A stretch of 64,000 bases of DNA from Terriglobia bacterium (GTDB taxonomy: Bacteria; Acidobacteriota; Terriglobia; JAIQFV01). Below the pieces are notes generated by a model. That model saw only the letters and a list, made by a program, of their open reading frames with translations, searched no databases and was not told the origin of the DNA. Below are positions 7,682-17,110 of this stretch, piece by piece (position 1 is the first letter of the stretch; each line of letters begins with the position of its first letter). A program made the translations under genes and the position numbers. The stretch spans positions 1 through 64,000 of the forward strand of contig JAIQFV010000013.1 of assembly GCA_020073085.1 (NCBI GenBank), in the 5' to 3' direction.

Positions 7682-9988
7682 TCACTTGGTGCTTCCCAAC
7701 ACGCTCAGTCGCCGGCGGGCGGCTGCGGAGGCGGGTTCTACGTCCGTTGAATCCACGATGCACTGTTCGCAGTTGGTCTGTGCCGCCTTTTCATAGGTGG
7801 TCTTGGATTTTTCCTTCAATCCCAGCGTCTCTTCGCACTGGCCCGTCAAATACAGGACGGTCGCCTCGGTGATGCGGCCAGTGGAGTGGCTGGGGAATCC
7901 CCCGGCGACGATCCGGGAGAGAACGTTCAGGGCTTCGGCGTAATGGTCGCCCCTCATCAGCGCCGCGGCGAGATTGAGGCGGATCAGGTTGTCGAGCGCC
8001 GAGGGCTTCTTGTCATCCAGGGCGTCCCGGAGGCGCGCGATGAATTGCTCTGAAAAGACATTATTCCCAGCCGGCGATATCGACCACAACACAGGCTCCT
8101 TCGTCGTGGCCAGGGCAGCGGTCCTCTGACTTCCATCCACGGTTCGAATTTCCATGGAGAATCGGGTTCCCAGAGGAGCTTGTGCAATCGCCAACTGAAG
8201 TTGTTTCGTTTCCATCTTCGACCCATTCACAGACCGAATCATATCTCCTATCCGAATTCCCGCTTGCTCTGCAGGCGATGCCGGCCACACCCGGACCACC
8301 ACCAGGGGAGCGGTCGGAAGGTTGGTATCGATGGTTCTCAGCCCGATGTCCGGCTGGAACACAGCATCTTCGGCATGGGGCGGCTCGTTCAGCTGCTTGA
8401 GTGCGGCCACCACCTCGTCGCTTGAGGAACTTCGCAACCGCACGACATTCAGGCGGTTCGATTCGATGGAGAGTAACACCCAGGTGGTTTGATCCCCCGC
8501 CTCCGGGAACCCAAGCAGCAGCAATGAGGCTCCAAAGTTCCGCGCCATCTGTTGCAGGGCTCCGGGTATCGGCTGCTGGACCTGACCCAAAGGATCCAGC
8601 GCATGAAAGGCATCTTGCAGCGTTTCCACCGTCAGATTGAGACGCTGGAGTTCCCGGTCCCTCTCCGGCAACTTCACGGGGATTACAAAGAAGCGATCCA
8701 GAGATGCCTTGAGGCGATCACCTATTTCCGCGAGATGGGTGGCCGCCACATCGCCTGCCGGCGCGCGGTCAACGACCACAACGGCGAGGGTCGGTTTCAG
8801 CCGCGCCTCAATGGAAAGCGTCCCGTCCCGGACAATTTCAACAGGAGCTTCATAGCCTTCATCCGCCGTTCGGACCACGAGCACGCGTTTACCGGCGCAC
8901 ACCATCTGTTTCAAAGGGGTCGGTCCCAAGCTAGTTCCCCCCAGGAGAACCGAGGCCGGCGAGGGGATGGACGTCACCGTCAGGGTTCCCTGATTGGTTT
9001 GGAGACTGATGAATGAAAGGGTGCGGTCGATCCACAGCGGGGTCTGTTCGTTCAGCTTTCGCAGCGAGTCGAGCGGAATTTCGAATCGGCGGGTCTCGGG
9101 GAGGAAACATTCCTTCTTGAAGCCGATTTCGCGTGATGTGCTGACATCGAAATTGGGAAGGACGACGGCCGAGGTGCGGGCAGGGTCCCACGCGGAGGTT
9201 GTGACCTGTTGCTGTGCAAATTGCGCGAGGGGTGGCGCCAGGGCTCGCATAACCTCGCGAAGGGGGCGCGAAGTGTCGAGTCGTTTGTCGCCGCCCCAGA
9301 TTTCTACGGAGGGCTGGTCAAAGAACAGGACCAGGGGGAGACTCAGCCGCAGGAGCTGGACGTCGGTCCAGGAGAGGGTCTGTTTGGCGGCGAGGTCAAA
9401 CTCACGGCGTTCGGGCGCAAAATCCGGCTTCTCGATCAAAACGTTATAATGTCCGGGGAAGATCCTCCACCGCTGGGCGATCGGTTGGAGGACGCCCACC
9501 TCCTGTTGATTGATCGAAATTCGCGCTCCCTGCGGTTGCCCTTGTACCTCAATGGCCCCCATTTCATTTTGCTGGATGTCCTCCAGAGTCTGGTTCTCCA
9601 GCGGCGTCAGTGTCTCCGCGGCAAAATTGGGGTTGAGCTGCAGCAATTTTCGAAAATCATCGGCGGCAGCCTCGTTTTTCAAAACGCGCAAATTTCCACG
9701 TGCCTCCAGGAGCAGCGCCTCTTCGTACACCTTCCGCTCTTCCGCCGACAGGGATTGCTGGGCGGCGATCGCCTCATCCAGCTGCTTGATCAAGGCCGCC
9801 ACCTGATCCATGGCGCTTTTGAAGTTGGAATCAAACTCTGACTTGGCCTGATCCAGAGTTTTTTGGAGCGAAGCGACATCCGGTCGGGTCAGCGCGGCGA
9901 CGGGGGCTTGCTGGGCCTCAATCGACGCCGGAAGGAGGAGCAGTGCCATCGCCAGGAATATCGATGTCCAATGAATCGGTCGGTGCAT
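7682..9988 (-). CDS. Secreted PEGA-PDZ-TPR protein
   Basis: About 768 residues with a signal peptide ending in SIEAQQ. Two PEGA-like beta domains are visible (about 145-215 and 333-398, the second with ASVLLGGTSLGPTPLKQ), then a PDZ domain (about 545-625, with SPAEQAGIRIGDMIRSVNG) and a C-terminal TPR-like helical stretch. It lacks a protease catalytic domain, so PDZ probably binds a partner peptide. PEGA modules are surface-layer-like beta modules that often accompany bacterial kinases. I chose ATG 9988; a TTG at 9997 would overlap the upstream stop. It is the last gene of the long minus-strand run and sits four genes after the FHA proteins. Function unknown; a periplasmic scaffold is my inference. 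Confidence 0.75.
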   Translation of the reverse strand: MHRPIHWTSIFLAMALLLLPASIEAQQAPVAALTRPDVASLQKTLDQAKSEFDSNFKSAMDQVAALIKQLDEAIAAQQSLSAEERKVYEEALLLEARGNLRVLKNEAAADDFRKLLQLNPNFAAETLTPLENQTLEDIQQNEMGAIEVQGQPQGARISINQQEVGVLQPIAQRWRIFPGHYNVLIEKPDFAPERREFDLAAKQTLSWTDVQLLRLSLPLVLFFDQPSVEIWGGDKRLDTSRPLREVMRALAPPLAQFAQQQVTTSAWDPARTSAVVLPNFDVSTSREIGFKKECFLPETRRFEIPLDSLRKLNEQTPLWIDRTLSFISLQTNQGTLTVTSIPSPASVLLGGTSLGPTPLKQMVCAGKRVLVVRTADEGYEAPVEIVRDGTLSIEARLKPTLAVVVVDRAPAGDVAATHLAEIGDRLKASLDRFFVIPVKLPERDRELQRLNLTVETLQDAFHALDPLGQVQQPIPGALQQMARNFGASLLLLGFPEAGDQTTWVLLSIESNRLNVVRLRSSSSDEVVAALKQLNEPPHAEDAVFQPDIGLRTIDTNLPTAPLVVVRVWPASPAEQAGIRIGDMIRSVNGSKMETKQLQLAIAQAPLGTRFSMEIRTVDGSQRTAALATTKEPVLWSISPAGNNVFSEQFIARLRDALDDKKPSALDNLIRLNLAAALMRGDHYAEALNVLSRIVAGGFPSHSTGRITEATVLYLTGQCEETLGLKEKSKTTYEKAAQTNCEQCIVDSTDVEPASAAARRRLSVLGSTK

Positions 9989-9993
9989 AGGGT

Positions 9994-11226
9994 TCAAAAG
10001 ATTTTGAGAATCCGCGCGCTCTTGTGCGCCACGAGGAACATCTCGCCCGTTGCGGAGACGGCAAAGGTGCGAACGGATCTGAATTCGGGGCCCGGGTTCA
10101 GATCGCCCCAGGCAATCCGGGTGAGGGGCACCAGCTCAATCTTCTGGTCCGCGCCCGCACGAATTGCAAAAACCGTAATGGCCCGGTCTTCCCCGTCCAG
10201 CAGGAACAGCTGGTTGAAGGGATCGATGTAGAAGTCAGTAATGGTGGACACCCGGAGACCGCCGGAGTCCGGCGCGACGAGGCCGCGCGTCTCGCCGGTG
10301 GGACTGATGACGAGGATCCGGCTCTGCTTCGAGTCCAGAAGATACACGTTTCCATAAAAATCAAATTCGATGGCACGCACATTCTTGGCAACCAGGGAGG
10401 TCGCCGTGGTCTCTCCCGTCTTGCGTTCGAGCGAGTATCGGAGAACGCCCGGGAGATCGGATGCCGTGGCCCATAGCTCACCGGACGCCGAGAGTCCGAG
10501 GGCCGTGATGTTCTTCAGGCTGCCTTCCGATTTCCTTTGGGGATTGGGAAGGTTGAATGATTGAGGTTTTCCCAGTTCGCGGATCAGTTCCCCATCGGCA
10601 ACGAACGTTTCCCCCGTCACTCCGATCCCCGCCCGCGCCATCGCCTGCGGAGCATTGAACGGAATACTCTCGATGAGGTCCCCATTCAGGCTGAAACGGT
10701 AAACCCGCTTGCGGTGTTTGTCGAAAACCACCAACTGCCCGGAAGAATTCACAAGGGCGGACCGGGGATCTTCAAACACCTCAGGCAAGCCGGTCGCCAG
10801 AGATTTTGCAAGAAAGGGGGCAGGATCCGGCGCTGCGGAGGGGAGTGCGCCGATTCGAGTGCGTTCCCACCGGTAATAAGTGCTCATCTGCTGAAGCGCC
10901 ACGGCGGCTTCAGGACTCGAGCCGAAAAGGGTTCGGACCTGCTGATACTCCAAGAGGGCCTGCTCCGGTCTTCCCGTACAGGCGATGAGGTGAGCGAGGT
11001 GGAGCTGGGCCTCCGGCGCCTTTGGATTGTTGGGCCATCGCTTGACGAGCTCTCGATAACCGTCCATTGCCCGATTGAAGTGCCGCGCTTCTTCCGCGGC
11101 GCGAGCTTCCTCGAATATCTTTGCCGCATCGCCCCGGGGCGCCTCCGCGAATTCATGATAAGGAACCAGGACCCCTCCTTCGAGCAAAAGCGCAAGAAGA
11201 AGCGATGACCCCCAAGCCCTCCGCAA
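9994..11226 (-). CDS. TPR / NHL-type beta-propeller protein, exported
   Basis: The 410-residue product has a hydrophobic N-terminus (SSLLLALLLEGG), a short TPR region (about 33-110, with RHFNRAMDGYRELVKRWPNNPKAPEAQLHLA) and then repeated strands typical of a six-bladed NHL-like propeller (about 145-405, for example GNVYLLDSKQSRILVISPTGE). The start is uncertain: no ATG is available and TTG at 11226 has no clear ribosome site. It ends five bases before the next gene, so translation may be coupled. It probably works outside the cytoplasm with the PEGA-PDZ protein. No enzyme motif was seen. Confidence 0.7.
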   Translation of the reverse strand: MRRAWGSSLLLALLLEGGVLVPYHEFAEAPRGDAAKIFEEARAAEEARHFNRAMDGYRELVKRWPNNPKAPEAQLHLAHLIACTGRPEQALLEYQQVRTLFGSSPEAAVALQQMSTYYRWERTRIGALPSAAPDPAPFLAKSLATGLPEVFEDPRSALVNSSGQLVVFDKHRKRVYRFSLNGDLIESIPFNAPQAMARAGIGVTGETFVADGELIRELGKPQSFNLPNPQRKSEGSLKNITALGLSASGELWATASDLPGVLRYSLERKTGETTATSLVAKNVRAIEFDFYGNVYLLDSKQSRILVISPTGETRGLVAPDSGGLRVSTITDFYIDPFNQLFLLDGEDRAITVFAIRAGADQKIELVPLTRIAWGDLNPGPEFRSVRTFAVSATGEMFLVAHKSARILKIF

Positions 11227-11355
11227 GCCTGATTTGCCGGGTTTCGAACCACTACACCGCCGTCGCTGCCGTTCAGCGATTACGTGAGTTGGAAGGATCT
11301 CTTCGATTGGGTTGTCAGGAATCAGGGTTTGCCTCGATGGATGAAGAACCCGAGG

Positions 11356-13461
11356 TCAATTCAGGGATTGCACCTGAACTTCTTCGGCCTGTGGGTTTCC
11401 TCGAATCAACAAGATGGAGCGAGCCTTCACAGCAATCGACTTGGTGATCTTGACCCCTTCATACGTCCCGCTCGACCAGCTGAACACAATCCGATGATTT
11501 CCCGCCGCGATCTTTGGAATCTGGGCGGGGTACGGGGGTGACAAGACGACATCATCGATGGCAATGGAGCAATTCTGGTAAGCGTTGTTCGACACCTCGA
11601 CCGTTGCACTCGCGAGTTCAGGCACGGCGATCTCAAGGTTCTGATTCGCACTGAAGTTACTCTTTTCCAGCGCCTGGTTCAAGAAGAGGGTGCGATTGAC
11701 CAGGCGGAGCGAGTGTGTCCCTTCGGCTAGCCTGAAGCCATGCTGGGCCGGTGTGATGTGGGTGAGGCGAGTGCGCCCGTCGTACAAATCAAACTCGTAC
11801 GCCCCACCCGCGAATTTGAAGGTCAACGTCGCTGCGGACGGGGCAGGTCCGGAGGGCGTCGAGGAAACCTGTTCGCCCGACCCCTTCGGTGCTTCCGGAG
11901 GTTCCGGTGCGCCAGGTTTTCGCAGCCCCTCCGGCCGCGTGGCTGCCTTGTCCGGAGGCGGGGCTTCCACGGAGGGTGGCGTTGTTCTAAAAAAGCGGGG
12001 AAGCATCGAGTAACCCACCGCGACCAGGATTCCGAGGGGAACCAGCACGATCAGCCACCCTGCTTTTGATCGCGCCTTCCCTTTATGGGTTGGAAGGCGG
12101 TGTGCTTCCTCTACTTCCGCGGGGATCCGTTTCAGAGGGGCTTCGACCACGGAGGCCTCTTCAGAAACAGGAGAAGCGATGGTCAAGCCCAACTCCTGCG
12201 CCCTGGAGAGCTCCGGGACCGACTCGACGCGTGTCTCGGCAGCGGCCATGGAGGCGATCACCGTCTCAGGCGGCGTGGGATTTTCGCGATAAAGGATTCC
12301 TTTTTCGATGAGCCCAAGAATGAGCCGACCGGTCTCACAACGGTCCAGTCCGGAGTTCTCAATGACACGAAGAATCGAAGTGCGTCCATCGATAAGAGGA
12401 AGGAGTTTCGACTCCCGGGGCTCCAGGTTCGCCAGTCTTTCCTCGGGAACGATCTGCACCCGCAGAACGGCATCCAGGGGAGCCAGGTGCGATGAAATCG
12501 TCTGCCATTCATCCTTCACCCGGGGGCCCGACGTCCGGGGCACGGTCACGGGAGTTCCCACGGCCGCCCGGTGTACGGAGGTGGTTGCTCCTCCGAAGAG
12601 GCCGGCGCGCAACTGATTTAAAGTCTGCAGCAATTCTGCGGCTGTTTGAAATCGCTCCGTGGGGTTCTTTCTCAAAAGGCGGTCGACGGTCTGAGACAGG
12701 GGAGCAGGAACGTCGGGGCGCAAATCGGTCACCGCGCGGTGTTGTTCATAGACATGCTTGAATCCGATGGTGTATGCGTTTTCTCCGGTAAACGGCAACT
12801 CTCCGGTGAGGAGTTCGTACAGGATAATCCCGAGCGAGTAAAGATCGCTGCGGGCATCTGCATTTTCCCCGCGCACCTGTTCGGGGCTCATGTAGGCCGG
12901 CGTCCCCATCGTGACTCCGGCTACGGTCAGTTTGGTGGTATTTTCAAGCATCCGGGCGATGCCGAAATCCATGACGATGACCGTCCCGAATTCATCGATC
13001 ATGATGTTGGAGGGCTTGATGTCGCGGTGGATGATGCCCAGGCGATGCGAATAATCGAGGGCGCGGCCAATCTGAAACACAATTTCAACCGAGTCCGCCA
13101 GGCTGAGAGGTTTCTCCCGGGAGAGGCGGGAGCGCAGGTCCTCGCCGGAAACGTACCGCATCACAAAATAAGTCAGATCTTCGGCCTCGCCGAAGTCATA
13201 CACCGGAATGATATTCGGATGTGACAGCTTTGCGGAGGCCTCGGCCTCCCGCTTGAAACGGGCCACCATTTCATGGTCGCGCGCGAACGATTCCAGTAAC
13301 ACCTTGACCGCCACGCGGCTGCGCAAGACACGATGCACGCCCAGGTACACATCCGCCATTCCCCCGGTCCCGATCTTCTGTGTGATGTCGTATTTGCTCC
13401 CCAGGGCGTGCTTGAGCTTCCCGAGGCGCGGATCATCTGGGAGAGTCGTGTTGGAGGTCAT
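11356..13461 (-). CDS. Membrane Ser/Thr protein kinase, PknB-like
   Basis: An N-terminal Hanks-type kinase domain (about residues 25-290) carries all key residues: glycine loop IGTGGMADVYLG, lysine in VAVKVL, catalytic loop HRDIKPSNIMI, DFG in VMDFGIARM, and GTPAYMSPEQ. A cytoplasmic linker follows. A single transmembrane helix (WLIVLVPLGILVAVGYSML, near residue 470) leads to a proline-rich stretch and a beta-rich PEGA-like outer domain. I chose ATG 13461 over TTG 13467. It lies two genes after the FHA proteins, which are phosphothreonine binders and its obvious partners. The kinase probably phosphorylates the FHA, GspE-like or Tad proteins encoded upstream in the same run. Confidence 0.93.
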   Translation of the reverse strand: MTSNTTLPDDPRLGKLKHALGSKYDITQKIGTGGMADVYLGVHRVLRSRVAVKVLLESFARDHEMVARFKREAEASAKLSHPNIIPVYDFGEAEDLTYFVMRYVSGEDLRSRLSREKPLSLADSVEIVFQIGRALDYSHRLGIIHRDIKPSNIMIDEFGTVIVMDFGIARMLENTTKLTVAGVTMGTPAYMSPEQVRGENADARSDLYSLGIILYELLTGELPFTGENAYTIGFKHVYEQHRAVTDLRPDVPAPLSQTVDRLLRKNPTERFQTAAELLQTLNQLRAGLFGGATTSVHRAAVGTPVTVPRTSGPRVKDEWQTISSHLAPLDAVLRVQIVPEERLANLEPRESKLLPLIDGRTSILRVIENSGLDRCETGRLILGLIEKGILYRENPTPPETVIASMAAAETRVESVPELSRAQELGLTIASPVSEEASVVEAPLKRIPAEVEEAHRLPTHKGKARSKAGWLIVLVPLGILVAVGYSMLPRFFRTTPPSVEAPPPDKAATRPEGLRKPGAPEPPEAPKGSGEQVSSTPSGPAPSAATLTFKFAGGAYEFDLYDGRTRLTHITPAQHGFRLAEGTHSLRLVNRTLFLNQALEKSNFSANQNLEIAVPELASATVEVSNNAYQNCSIAIDDVVLSPPYPAQIPKIAAGNHRIVFSWSSGTYEGVKITKSIAVKARSILLIRGNPQAEEVQVQSLN

Positions 13462-13562
13462 GGCCAATGAGCGTGCGCGTTCAAAATTTCACGTGCGGGG
13501 ATTAAGCCTCTACCCGAGCGTGCCTTATCGTACCACATTCCGGTGTCCGTTCGTATGGGGAC

Positions 13563-15242
13563 TTACCGGGGGTGAAGCTGCAGCCACATCTGCACTTGCT
13601 CGGCCTTGGCTTCGTCTTTGGTCAGTTCGAGAAATTTACGGAAATAGGCCGTCGCCTGGGCATTGTCTTTCTTCTCATCCGCGTAAAGGGCGCCGAGATT
13701 GTAGTAGGGTTGGGGCAAGGCAGGACTGGCCTGAATGATGGCCTGGTATTGCTGGATGGCTTCGTCGATGTGTTTGGTTTGTTGTTGCAGAATTGCAAGT
13801 TTAAATCGTGCTGAAACCATTTTGGGATTCAGGGCGATCGCTTTCTGAAAGCTCGCGATGGCCTCGTTCTCCTGGCCGATCTGAGCGAGGATTTCTCCCC
13901 GCTCAAAATAAGCTTCGGTGAACTCCGGGCTCAGACTGACAACCTTGCCGAAACTTTCCAGGGCTTCCGCCTGTCTTTGGAGTTTCACCAGCGCCAGCCC
14001 TTGCAAATACAGGGCTCCGATGAGGGTCGGATTCAACCCCAGAGCCGCCTGGGAGTCGGTCAAAAGCTGTTCCGGCTCGTCGAGATGCGTGATGGCGATG
14101 ATCAAATGGGTCTCGGCGTCGGCCGGATTGATCTGGTCCGCTCTCTTCAAGGCCCTGTCCGAATCCTTCGTCCTGCCGTTGAGGTAATATGCCAGGGCCA
14201 GCGCGCGCTGAACAGGGACGAGGTCACGGCTCAGTTTGGCTGCCTGTTCAGCCAGGTCCATTGCCGCCTGTGCCTCCCCGGTCTCTGTCAGAAAAGAGTG
14301 GGCTCGCGCCAGCACGACGCGCCAGCCCAGTGCTTCGGCTTGACCCGCGAAAAACGGGGCAAAGGTACGGTCGGCACTGAGGGCCCTCTGGAAGAGTTGC
14401 ACCGCCCTTCCCGCGCTCGCAAATGAGAATTTCAAATATTCCGCCCGTGCCTGTTGATAGAGCGATCCCGTACTTTCCCCCGGGGGTGGAACAGAGGTTG
14501 TCGGAGGGGGTGGAACCACAGGAGCGGTGGGACGTGGAGTCGAAGGAGTGGGTCGTGGGTGTACTGCCCCGGCCGCTACCGGAGGGGCGGCCGCCGCAGC
14601 CGCAGGCATGGGAGTGGGCGCGGCGGGGGCTGAAGCGAGGGTGTCGTAGAAATAAAAATTCTCCATCATCCACGAAAGCAGCGGCTCAACAGCAGCGGAA
14701 GATGACTTCAACGCCGTGGTGCGCAAACGAAATAGATCTTTCCCATGGATGATGATGACTTCCCGGGCGGCTTGTGGTCCGACTTCCGAGGTGTAGTCAT
14801 ACCGGATCTCGACCGCCTTGGATTTGTGAAAAGTGATGAAGTCTGCCGAGTGGACCTGTGCGGAAGGGAAGTCCTTCTTCAGGACATCGTTCTCCACGTC
14901 GATGAAATCGTGTCCCATTTCATCGAGGGTGAGGGGGAAGTCGAGCGCGGTATGGAGGACCACAAAGCTGCTGCCCGCCCGATTGGTGATCTGGGCCAGG
15001 ACATTTGCCGACGCGGCGGAGACCTCCCATCCCTGCGCGGGATACCAAAAGCGGAAATGGAACTCCGTCCCCGTGAATGGCAAATAGACCGGGGCGGCCA
15101 CGTGTGGAGGTGTCCTCCCCTTTTTCTGGGGTTCCGGTCCGCTCCCGAGCAGCAGCAGGCCGGTGCCTGCCCACGCCAATAGGACAGTGAAGGACAGCAC
15201 CAGGAGGCCAAGAGAATAGGGAACAGCCTGTTTGCGGCTCAT
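13563..15242 (-). CDS. Membrane-anchored TPR protein
   Basis: About 559 residues. An N-terminal transmembrane anchor (SLGLLVLSFTVLLAWAGTGL) is followed by a globular domain (about 45-190), a Pro/Ala/Thr-rich linker (about 205-255) and at least six TPR repeats (about 265-555, for example EAYFERGEILAQIGQENEAI). The ATG at 15242 overlaps the TGA of the upstream ATPase gene by four bases (ATGA), so the two are translationally coupled. The longer in-frame extension upstream is a shadow of the ATPase gene. TPR proteins of this layout act as assembly or docking factors (TadD or PilF-like), but no specific homologue is recognised. Confidence 0.85.
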   Translation of the reverse strand: MSRKQAVPYSLGLLVLSFTVLLAWAGTGLLLLGSGPEPQKKGRTPPHVAAPVYLPFTGTEFHFRFWYPAQGWEVSAASANVLAQITNRAGSSFVVLHTALDFPLTLDEMGHDFIDVENDVLKKDFPSAQVHSADFITFHKSKAVEIRYDYTSEVGPQAAREVIIIHGKDLFRLRTTALKSSSAAVEPLLSWMMENFYFYDTLASAPAAPTPMPAAAAAAPPVAAGAVHPRPTPSTPRPTAPVVPPPPTTSVPPPGESTGSLYQQARAEYLKFSFASAGRAVQLFQRALSADRTFAPFFAGQAEALGWRVVLARAHSFLTETGEAQAAMDLAEQAAKLSRDLVPVQRALALAYYLNGRTKDSDRALKRADQINPADAETHLIIAITHLDEPEQLLTDSQAALGLNPTLIGALYLQGLALVKLQRQAEALESFGKVVSLSPEFTEAYFERGEILAQIGQENEAIASFQKAIALNPKMVSARFKLAILQQQTKHIDEAIQQYQAIIQASPALPQPYYNLGALYADEKKDNAQATAYFRKFLELTKDEAKAEQVQMWLQLHPR

Positions 15243-17050
15243 CGTTGAAAATCGGCGACGGTATTCTGAAGGACTTCTTCGAGGCTGGTCACGCCGGAGG
15301 CCACCTTTTGCAGCCCGTTTTCGCGGAGGGTTTTCATCCCGAACTTGCGGGCCGTCGCCCGGATCTCGTGCGCCGGCTTCTGGGCGATAATGAGTTCTTC
15401 GATCGGTTCGATGATTTCGAGTGCCTCGAAGATGCCGGTGCGGCCGCGATAGCCGGTCTGGTCGCATTCCGCACATCCTGCGGGATCAAAAACCTGGGCT
15501 CCATCCAATACGCCCGGATACTGAGCCGAGATTTCCTTCAGGTTCACCCCTTTCGGGTCGGCAACTTTCTTGCACTTGGAGCACAGTCTTCTCAACAGGC
15601 GCTGGGCCAGCACAAGCCGAAGCGAGGAAGCGATTAAAAAAGGCTCGAGGCCCATGTTCAGGAGGCGCAGGACGGTGGACGGCGCGTCGTTGGTATGGAG
15701 GGTCGAAAGAACGAGATGCCCGGTCAGGGCCGCCTTCATGGCAATGTCGGCCGTTTCGGCGTCGCGAATTTCGCCCACCATGATAATGTCCGGGTCCTGG
15801 CGCAGAAAACTTCGCAGGCTGGCGGCGAAGGTCAGTCCCTTCTCTTCTTCACATTGGACCTGCACCACGCCGGGGATCCGGGACTCCACGGGATCTTCAG
15901 CGGTCAGGATGCAGTCGGCATCATCGTTCAGCTTGTCGAGCAGCGCATACAGCGTGGAGCTTTTCCCGCTGCCGGTCGGGCCCGTGACCAGGATCAGGCC
16001 GTTAGGCATTTCCGAGACACGGGTCACAACGCTGAGGGTGCTCGGATCAAACCCCAGGTCCGAAAGCAGCTTGCGCCCTTTGGAACGGTCCAGAACGCGT
16101 AGCACGATCTTTTCTCCCAACAACGAGGGCAAGTCCGAGAACCGGAAGTCCACCTGCTTTCCCCAGATCATGTCATATCCGATCCGGGCATCGACCGGGA
16201 TGGAGGCGGATTCAATCGGGATTCCTGCCATGGCCTTGAGGCGCGCCACGACCGGAAGCTTCAGATTCTCGGGCATCACCCACTTGGTCTTAATGACTCC
16301 ATCGATCCGCGTGCGGATCCGGAACTTGTCCTCGGTGGGTTCAAAATGGAGATCGCTGGCATTGGCGAGCACCAGGCGATTCAAGATCTGGTTGACCAGC
16401 TTGACGATGGAGGGATCGCGGATCGCGGCCTGGAGTCCGGCGGGATCCTTCCTCATCTTGTCGCGGTTCCGGTTGGCATAAGCAATGGCGGGTTCCAGGA
16501 ATTTCTCAAAGGGCGCCTGAAAGTCCCGGTCAAAGGCGGCCTGGGCGGCGGCCTTGGCCTGTTCCGGATTGTTCAGGTAAGTGGGCGGGCCCGTCAGGTA
16601 CTTCTTGTAATGCTGTTCAAGAGCGGCCACGATGCCCATTTCGTGGCACACAAGCGGCTTGATCAGGCATCCCGAAAGCCCTTCCAGCCATTGGATCACT
16701 TCCGTGTCCGTGGGATTGAGCATGCAGACATGGATCACATTCATTTCCGATTGGATGGGGAAGACGAGCAGCCGGGTGACCACGTCCGGTGGGAGGAGCT
16801 GGCTGACCATTTCCACGTAGTCCGGATAGACGGTCATCAGGGAGGGATCGACACAGGTGGTCCCGGTGATTTCCTCAAGCAACGGTTTAAGGAGGTCGGC
16901 AGCAAGAAGCTTCATTTCGACGAGGGCGCGTCCGAAGGTGATGGGGCGCGTCTTCTGGAATTCCCGCGCCCGAAGGGCCACCGGCTCGGAGATCCGCCCA
17001 TAGCTGACCAGCAGCTCGGCAAGCTTATTTTCCAATTCTTCGTTTGTCAC
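15239..17050 (-). CDS. GspE/PilB/MshE-type secretion ATPase
   Basis: A 603-residue hexameric motor ATPase of the type II secretion/type IV pilus class. The N-terminal MshEN-like domain (about 1-160) has the LxxxL-rich layout that in MshE binds c-di-GMP. The ATPase core has Walker A GPTGSGKSSTLY, the Asp box, Walker B VGEIRDAETADIA and a four-cysteine zinc site (CSKC and CAEC). GTG start at 17050 with AGGA eight bases upstream. It is distinct from the TadA-type motor at 25-27 kb, so this run encodes two motor families. No inner-membrane GspF/PilC partner lies beside it; it may drive TadB/TadC, or a T4P machine that uses the minor pilins at 53-57 kb. Confidence 0.93.
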   Translation of the reverse strand: MTNEELENKLAELLVSYGRISEPVALRAREFQKTRPITFGRALVEMKLLAADLLKPLLEEITGTTCVDPSLMTVYPDYVEMVSQLLPPDVVTRLLVFPIQSEMNVIHVCMLNPTDTEVIQWLEGLSGCLIKPLVCHEMGIVAALEQHYKKYLTGPPTYLNNPEQAKAAAQAAFDRDFQAPFEKFLEPAIAYANRNRDKMRKDPAGLQAAIRDPSIVKLVNQILNRLVLANASDLHFEPTEDKFRIRTRIDGVIKTKWVMPENLKLPVVARLKAMAGIPIESASIPVDARIGYDMIWGKQVDFRFSDLPSLLGEKIVLRVLDRSKGRKLLSDLGFDPSTLSVVTRVSEMPNGLILVTGPTGSGKSSTLYALLDKLNDDADCILTAEDPVESRIPGVVQVQCEEEKGLTFAASLRSFLRQDPDIIMVGEIRDAETADIAMKAALTGHLVLSTLHTNDAPSTVLRLLNMGLEPFLIASSLRLVLAQRLLRRLCSKCKKVADPKGVNLKEISAQYPGVLDGAQVFDPAGCAECDQTGYRGRTGIFEALEIIEPIEELIIAQKPAHEIRATARKFGMKTLRENGLQKVASGVTSLEEVLQNTVADFQR

Positions 17051-17110
17051 AGTCGATGTCCTGCAAGACCGGGGTTGAGACCGGAGGGCGGGCCGTCCCG
17101 GGCGGCGTGG

